From the NCBI GenBank assembly GCA_019114715.1, contig DXEZ01000148.1:1-10099 (forward strand): a DNA stretch of 10,099 nt. The letters are read 5' to 3'. Below the pieces are notes generated by a model. That model ran no database searches, was not told the origin of the DNA, and worked only from the letters and a program-made list of their open reading frames with translations. The translations under genes and the position numbers were made by a program. The DNA comes from Candidatus Sphingobacterium stercoripullorum (GTDB taxonomy: Bacteria; Bacteroidota; Bacteroidia; Sphingobacteriales; Sphingobacteriaceae). Position 1 is the first letter of the stretch, and every line of letters begins with the position of its first letter. Below, piece after piece: positions 5,703-10,099 of the stretch.

Positions 5703-6959
5703 ATGTTCAGCGATACGCGTAAAAGGATTTTAGTAATAGGCTTAGTGTGGCCAGAACCCACCTCATCGGCAGCAGGCTGGAGGATGCTTCAATTATTAGG
5801 TGCTTTTAAACAGGAAGGCTATGAAATCTACTTCCTATCATCAGCACAGCAGACTGAGCACAGTTTTGACCTCACAACAGAAGGGGTCCACGTCTATACG
5901 ATACAAATCAACGACTCTGCAATCGACAGCTTACTAAAAGAGATTGACCCCAGTATAGTTCTATTTGACCGCTTTATTACTGAAGAACAATTCGGCTGGC
6001 GAGTGATGGAAAATCTGCCTAATGCCTTAAGAATATTGGACACCGAAGATTTACATAGTTTAAGACATCTACGTGGCGAGGCGATTAGTGAGGTGGAATT
6101 GCAATCTAAGCCTGAAGCTTGGAATACAACTTATGCCCTTCGCGAGCTTTCCTCAATCTTACGCTCGGATTTAAGTCTAATGATTTCTAAAAAGGAGATG
6201 GACTTATTAACAAAGACACTGCGCATTTCAGAATCTCTATTACACGAAATTCCATTTATGGAAGCTCCTTTAACCCGTGAACAGCTTACCCGGACTTTGA
6301 GTTACCATCAGAGAAAACACTTTGTATTTATAGGGAACTATTTGCACAAGCCTAATAAAGAAACCATCAAGGTATTGGTAGAAAATATCTGGCCAAAAAT
6401 TAGGGCAAAAGACTCCTCCTTAGAGCTTCATATATACGGTGCTTACATGCAGCCCAATCATACCCACTACCACAATCCCAAAAAAGGTATTTTCGTATAC
6501 GGGCGCGCAGAAAATGCTAGAGTAACCTTAGAGAGATATCGAGTTCTATTGGCCCCTATACCATTCGGTGCGGGCATTAAGGGCAAAATCATTGACTCTA
6601 TTGCCTCGGGAACGGTACCCTTAACAAGTCCTATTGGAGGGGAGGGAATATTTAATCGTGACAACAATTCCTTTTGTATTAGTCTTCTAGAAAACTTCCC
6701 TACTCAAGCTTTGGAACTTTATAAGAACCAAGATCTATGGGACCAAATTAGAGAAGATAACAGGTTACTTTTCAACGATAAATTCAACCAACAAACCCAT
6801 ACTTCCCAGCTTTTGGATCGAATTGAGCGTATAAGAAAGAATCTCAACACCCACCGATCTTCAAATATTATGGGAAGTATACTCCAGCTCAATCAAATGA
6901 GGGCTACCAAGTATATGTCCCTTTGGATTGAGGAAAAAAACAAAACTAAACACGAGTAG
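5703..6959 (+). CDS. GT-B glycosyltransferase, GT4/GT1-like
   Basis: This 418-residue protein has the two-domain plan of GT-B sugar transferases. The N-terminal half starts with a strand-loop, KRILVIGLVWPEPTSSAAGWR (7-27 approximately), the acceptor-side Rossmann fold. The C-terminal half has FVFIGNYLHKPN (207-218), the common FVGN..H.PN start of the donor domain, then FGAGIKGKIIDSIASGTVP (288-306) and GGEGI (312-316), the sugar-nucleotide binding region with Glu314. There is no signal peptide or membrane helix, so it acts in the cytoplasm, probably in surface glycan assembly. Donor and acceptor cannot be read from the sequence; the nearby rfb operon makes dTDP-rhamnose a candidate only. ATG 5703 is required to keep the first strand; the next Met (residue 28) would remove it. 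It is a single-gene unit. Confidence 0.85.
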   Translation: MFSDTRKRILVIGLVWPEPTSSAAGWRMLQLLGAFKQEGYEIYFLSSAQQTEHSFDLTTEGVHVYTIQINDSAIDSLLKEIDPSIVLFDRFITEEQFGWRVMENLPNALRILDTEDLHSLRHLRGEAISEVELQSKPEAWNTTYALRELSSILRSDLSLMISKKEMDLLTKTLRISESLLHEIPFMEAPLTREQLTRTLSYHQRKHFVFIGNYLHKPNKETIKVLVENIWPKIRAKDSSLELHIYGAYMQPNHTHYHNPKKGIFVYGRAENARVTLERYRVLLAPIPFGAGIKGKIIDSIASGTVPLTSPIGGEGIFNRDNNSFCISLLENFPTQALELYKNQDLWDQIREDNRLLFNDKFNQQTHTSQLLDRIERIRKNLNTHRSSNIMGSILQLNQMRATKYMSLWIEEKNKTKHE

Positions 6960-6960
6960 C

Positions 6961-6980
6961 CTTCACGTTTTAAACGGAAG
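6961..6980. terminator. Inverted repeat between convergent stops, possible two-way terminator
   Basis: CTTC-A-CGTTT is inverted as AAACGGAAG, a 9-bp stem with one bulged A at 6965. It fills almost the whole 22-base space between the glycosyltransferase stop and the stop of the convergent cyclotransferase gene. The innermost pairs must open to give a loop. T-tracts beside it are short, so terminator strength is uncertain. Confidence 0.4.
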
Positions 6981-6981
6981 T

Positions 6982-8031
6982 TTACAGATCGGTAAGCTTG
7001 ACTTCAAAGAGCTTACTCCAGTTTTTGCCTGTAACAAAGACCCTATCATTTGCTTTATCATAAGCAATACCATTCATCTCGTTGTCTGCAGGGCTCCTGT
7101 TTTCAGTATACATCCCTTTGAAGTTTATCTTTTGCTCTACTGCTCCAGTTTTCGGATCAATAACAACAATCAAATCTTCTTGAGAGTAAATATTCGCCCA
7201 GATCTTTCCATTTATAAATTCCAGCTCGTTCAAGCTATCCACAGGCCCGTTTTCATCGTGTACATACACAACATGTTTACTTTTATAACTCTGCGAATCA
7301 AGGATATAAAGCTTATTTGAACCGTCCGTTTTATAAACATGTTCTCCATCGTAACAAATACCCCAGCCTTGAGTACGATCTTGATAATCAAAAGTACTCA
7401 ACAGTTCAAATGTATTGAGGTCATATACAAACCCTACATTTTCCATCCAAGTCAACTGAATAAGTTTATTGTCAATTATTGTTAACCCTTCTCCGAAATA
7501 TTGATCGTCTAATTCTATTTTTTGGAGAACTTCTCCAGTTTCAAGACGTACTTTTCTTAGTGAAGATTCTCCGTATTTCCCTGTCGATTCATATAAAAAC
7601 CCATTTTTAAACTCCAATCCTTGGGTAAATGCCTTTGTATCGTGAGGATACTCTTTGACAACGGTGTATCCCATTTTTTTTGCTGGTGGAGGCACAATAA
7701 CAATGTTGCTATAGGCTATATCTTCCGACCCAGAGTAATAAACTTTCGCCGATAAATTATAGTTCCCAAAACCCAGCTCTTCTGTAGACAGGTTAACCTG
7801 GCCAGTATCTAAAACCCTTTCTTTAGCTTCCCCATTCAAGGATATTACGATTGAATCTATACTGGTTTCCGGATACTTAAAATTAAGTGCTAGGACATCG
7901 CCTTTTGTAACATGGGCGCCAGATTTAGGATGGATAAACTCAAACTTGCCTTTTTGGCTCTTACAAGAAAACACACTCAAAATGAGGAAAAGTGCTGTCC
8001 CCATCCAAAAAAAACTTAGATTATGTCTCAT
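6982..8031 (-). CDS. Lipoprotein glutaminyl-peptide cyclotransferase, type I (plant/bacterial beta-propeller)
   Basis: The enzyme cyclizes N-terminal glutamine of peptides to pyroglutamate, releasing ammonia. Residues 1-23 form a lipoprotein signal with hydrophobic core and lipobox VFSC (Cys23), so it is probably membrane-anchored outside the cytoplasm. Residues about 30-113 look like an Ig-like beta domain (FIHPKSG start). From about 121 follows the five-bladed cyclase propeller: AFTQGLEF (134-141), YESTGKYG (147-154), FGEG (179-182), QLTW (192-195), GWG (222-224), LNELEF (267-272), IWAN (277-280), MNGIAYD (319-325) and VTGKNW (333-338). Putative pocket residues Gln137, Glu181, Trp195, Trp223, Asn268, Trp278 and Lys336 are kept. 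Residue 221 is Gln where EGWG is usual. The start at 8031 is supported by the signal peptide. dnaG lies 93 bases upstream on the same strand. Confidence 0.88.
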   Translation of the reverse strand: MRHNLSFFWMGTALFLILSVFSCKSQKGKFEFIHPKSGAHVTKGDVLALNFKYPETSIDSIVISLNGEAKERVLDTGQVNLSTEELGFGNYNLSAKVYYSGSEDIAYSNIVIVPPPAKKMGYTVVKEYPHDTKAFTQGLEFKNGFLYESTGKYGESSLRKVRLETGEVLQKIELDDQYFGEGLTIIDNKLIQLTWMENVGFVYDLNTFELLSTFDYQDRTQGWGICYDGEHVYKTDGSNKLYILDSQSYKSKHVVYVHDENGPVDSLNELEFINGKIWANIYSQEDLIVVIDPKTGAVEQKINFKGMYTENRSPADNEMNGIAYDKANDRVFVTGKNWSKLFEVKLTDL

Positions 8032-8104
8032 TTATATTATTTTGATCTTTCTAATAAATTCTCTATACAGACTCCACAGGTGGTTCGTTTTAAATTAAAC
8101 CTCA

Positions 8105-8112
8105 GAAATATA
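8105..8112 (-). promoter_or_regulatory. Weak candidate -7 element for the cyclotransferase gene
   Basis: On the - strand this reads TATATTTC, one base short of TAnnTTTG. It sits in the 93-base gap after the dnaG stop and would give a leader of about 70 bases. Read-through from dnaG is the alternative, as no clear terminator is seen in the gap. Confidence 0.3.
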
Positions 8113-8124
8113 CGACTATAATAT

Positions 8125-10099
8125 TTATTTTGTAATGATATTACCTAAAAAATTCCCCAAGGTTTTTTCTGCTTGTTTAAGCAATTGGTACTTGGATAAT
8201 AAAAATTGAACGCTCTGCTCGTCCTTTTCATCCTTGAGTTGTTTTGTCAATTCTTCCATATCCATCTGAACGGATTTCTTTTGCAGACGGAAAACACATT
8301 GTAAAACTACATCTTTTAACTTCTCTTCTTCCTTGGCTATATAAATTTTCCTTTTATCGTCGTTCCAGTTTGGACTCAGCTCATACTTTTCAGCCATACA
8401 ATCCACTGCTAGAGCCGCTATTTCTTGATCTTCACTAGAAATGAATTCCTTTGCACTTGGCACCACCTGTTTTTGAGCTTGCTCTTTAAAAATATCAATC
8501 ACTTTTAAAGATGGTGGATCTAGAAACTCTATACTCCGCAAATTCCATAATATATAGGGAGCAATCTTAGATGGTTTTTCCTCCCATTCCGTTAAGCGGT
8601 CTCCATAATGCAGCAATACTCTTATCACTTCTCGCTCCAGCTTCACCCTGTGGGTATCCAGCTCCTTTTTCTCTGACAGCGGATGATGCCCTGAGGCTGC
8701 AGCTGCTATTGCATCTTGTGGATCTGCTAAAAGATCTGGAGGCGGTTCCTCAAACGGCTCTTGCACTCTTCTTTGCTCACTTGCGCTAGCCTGCGCTTGA
8801 CGCTTTTTACTTTTCTGAATCCGTATCTTATTAAGTTCTGCTAGAACTATCCGCTCTTCAATTCCTAATGCAGTGCTACAATGCTTAATGTAAAAGGACA
8901 CCTTTATTTCATCGGGAATAAGGGCAATATCTTCCATTATTTCTCGGATTCCAGTGGTCTTTTTTAAAGGGTCGTCCCCAGCTTGCTCCACTAGACTCCT
9001 AACTCTAAAGTGAATAAAATCCTCCCTTTTCTCTTCTACGAGCTTCTCAAAACCTGTTTTCCCATGTTCTTTGATATAAGAGTCTGGGTCATGCCCTTTA
9101 GGAAATAACAACACACGTACGTGCATTCCTTCCTCAAGTAGTATCCTAGCCCCCCGATTAGCCGCCTGAATACCCGCATCATCCCCATCAAAGAGTAAAG
9201 ATACTTGAGATGTATAGCGCTTAATCAACCGAACTTGCCTCTGCGTTAGTGCGGTTCCTGATGTCGCTACTGCCTGTTCAACACCCGCCTGGTGCAAAGC
9301 TAACACGTCGAGATAACCTTCCACCAAATAAGCTTCATCAACATTGGCGATCTCCTTTCTAGCTTGATGAAGGCCGTATAAGACTTCAGACTTATTGTAT
9401 ACCTCACTATCCGATGAGTTTACATATTTCGGGGTTTTCTTATCCGATTTGAGGGTCCTCCCTCCAAAACCTAAGACACGTCCCGTTAAGCTATGAATTG
9501 GAAAAATAACGCGCTCACGGTATCTATCGTATAGGCTTCCATCGTTTCGTTTAATTCCTAAGCCTATCTCGCTTAGGAGCTCTCTGGAAAAGCCTGCTTT
9601 TTCGGCTTCCTCGCAAAAGGTGGTCCAGCCACTCGGAGCATAACCTAAATTAAACTTCTTAATGGTGTCCTCACGTAAGCCCCTTTCAATAAAATAAGAT
9701 AGACCTACCGTCTTCCCTTCAGCCGTATTCCAGATCTGATTTGCAAAGAACTTCTCTGCCCACTGGTTTAGAATAAAGAAGCTCTCTCTTTTGTCCTGCT
9801 TTTGGATCTCTTCAGGACTTCTTTCAACCTCCTCGATTTCAATGTGGTACTTCTCGGCCAGGTAACGAATCGCCTCTGGGAAAGAGTACTTCTCCAGTTC
9901 CATTATAAAGCGTACAGAGTCTCCTCCTTTACCGCAACCAAAACATTTAAAAATTCCTTTACTGATAGAAACATGGAAAGAAGGAGTTTTTTCATCGTGA
10001 AATGGACATAATCCTATTAAAGATGTGCCTCTTTTCTTCAGGTCAACAAAATCTCCAACCACCTCCTCCACACGAGCGGTGTCCATGACCTTATCTATT
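8125..10099 (-). CDS. dnaG: DNA primase DnaG (5' end beyond window)
   Basis: DnaG makes RNA primers for replication together with DnaB helicase. Numbering from the ATG at 10086, the N-terminal zinc finger is C27, H30, C48, C51 (CPFHDEKTPSF, then FKCFGCGKGG). The RNA polymerase core has YRERVIFPI (189-197) and GRVLGFGGR (202-210). The TOPRIM part has EGYLD (256-260) and DGDDAG (300-305) with metal-binding acidic residues. A Lys/Arg- and Pro/Ala-rich linker (about 420-475) leads to the helicase-binding C-terminal domain, ending TLGNFLGNIITK. The ATG at 10086 is not the true start: the frame stays open to the window end and encodes I-D-K-V before it, matching the family start ETIDKIMDTARIEEVVGDF. 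At least four more codons and the real start lie past 10099. Confidence 0.97.
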   Translation of the reverse strand, partial: IDKVMDTARVEEVVGDFVDLKKRGTSLIGLCPFHDEKTPSFHVSISKGIFKCFGCGKGGDSVRFIMELEKYSFPEAIRYLAEKYHIEIEEVERSPEEIQKQDKRESFFILNQWAEKFFANQIWNTAEGKTVGLSYFIERGLREDTIKKFNLGYAPSGWTTFCEEAEKAGFSRELLSEIGLGIKRNDGSLYDRYRERVIFPIHSLTGRVLGFGGRTLKSDKKTPKYVNSSDSEVYNKSEVLYGLHQARKEIANVDEAYLVEGYLDVLALHQAGVEQAVATSGTALTQRQVRLIKRYTSQVSLLFDGDDAGIQAANRGARILLEEGMHVRVLLFPKGHDPDSYIKEHGKTGFEKLVEEKREDFIHFRVRSLVEQAGDDPLKKTTGIREIMEDIALIPDEIKVSFYIKHCSTALGIEERIVLAELNKIRIQKSKKRQAQASASEQRRVQEPFEEPPPDLLADPQDAIAAAASGHHPLSEKKELDTHRVKLEREVIRVLLHYGDRLTEWEEKPSKIAPYILWNLRSIEFLDPPSLKVIDIFKEQAQKQVVPSAKEFISSEDQEIAALAVDCMAEKYELSPNWNDDKRKIYIAKEEEKLKDVVLQCVFRLQKKSVQMDMEELTKQLKDEKDEQSVQFLLSKYQLLKQAEKTLGNFLGNIITK

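Noticed and set aside
5542..5733. 63-codon frame in the control region before the glycosyltransferase
   Set aside because: It starts at a TTG without a ribosome site, has no recognisable protein features, and crosses the promoter and start of a well-supported gene in another frame.
6992..7016. Perfect 7-bp inverted repeat GTAAGCT/AGCTTAC with an 11-base loop
   Set aside because: It lies inside the conserved 3' coding end of the cyclotransferase (the KLFEVKLTDL region), has no T-tract, and is explainable by chance.
6928..7320. 130-codon open frame on the + strand
   Set aside because: It is antisense to the cyclotransferase gene, overlaps the end of the glycosyltransferase, and has no domain signature or start signal.
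8571..8789. 72-codon frame on the + strand
   Set aside because: It is a shadow of the Pro/Ala-rich dnaG linker on the other strand, whose composition keeps several frames open.
1..10099. CRISPR arrays, tRNA/rRNA genes, insertion sequences, defence or toxin-antitoxin systems
   Set aside because: No regularly spaced repeats, tRNA cloverleaf, transposase, or typical paired small genes were seen on either strand.

Overview
The window looks like an ordinary chromosomal segment of a Bacteroidota bacterium, most likely a Sphingobacterium/Pedobacter relative (family Sphingobacteriaceae). The reasons are the AT-rich coding style, A-rich leaders with few Shine-Dalgarno sites, -7 promoter elements of the TAnnTTTG type, a lipoprotein with a Bacteroidota-like signal, and an FHS-family sugar permease of the kind common in that phylum. 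The genus is an inference from style and was not tested by alignment.

Layout, left to right. Positions 1-393 carry the 3' end of a kelch-type beta-propeller protein, closed by a clear intrinsic terminator (429-455). Positions 528-3945 hold a complete dTDP-L-rhamnose operon on the + strand in the order rfbB, rfbA, rfbC, rfbD (rmlB, A, C, D), from glucose-1-phosphate to dTDP-L-rhamnose. rfbB and rfbA overlap by 4 bases, rfbC and rfbD are 10 bases apart, and an unexplained 91-base gap with a GTG start separates rfbA from rfbC. Convergent to it, on the - strand (3992-5320), is a 12-helix FucP-like sugar:H+ symporter.

The 382 bases from 5321 to 5702 form a divergent control region and are the most structured non-coding part of the window. 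They hold a perfect -7 element for each flanking gene, a 17-base palindrome where the -33 box of the permease promoter should lie, and a stem-loop with a small open reading frame in the permease leader. On the right side a GT-B glycosyltransferase (5703-6959, +) starts almost exactly where its transcript is predicted to start. It ends against a convergent lipoprotein, a plant/bacterial-type (type I) glutaminyl-peptide cyclotransferase (6982-8031, -), with an inverted repeat between the two stops. Upstream of that, on the same strand, is DNA primase dnaG (8125 to beyond the window end).

Taken together, the rml operon supplies a rhamnose donor and the glycosyltransferase may use an activated sugar for a surface glycan, but nothing in the sequence shows its substrate. 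The permease imports sugar. The cyclase and dnaG are unrelated housekeeping or envelope functions. I see no mobile element, tRNA, rRNA, CRISPR array or defence system, and no clear undescribed multi-gene system. The best leads are regulatory, in 5421-5705.
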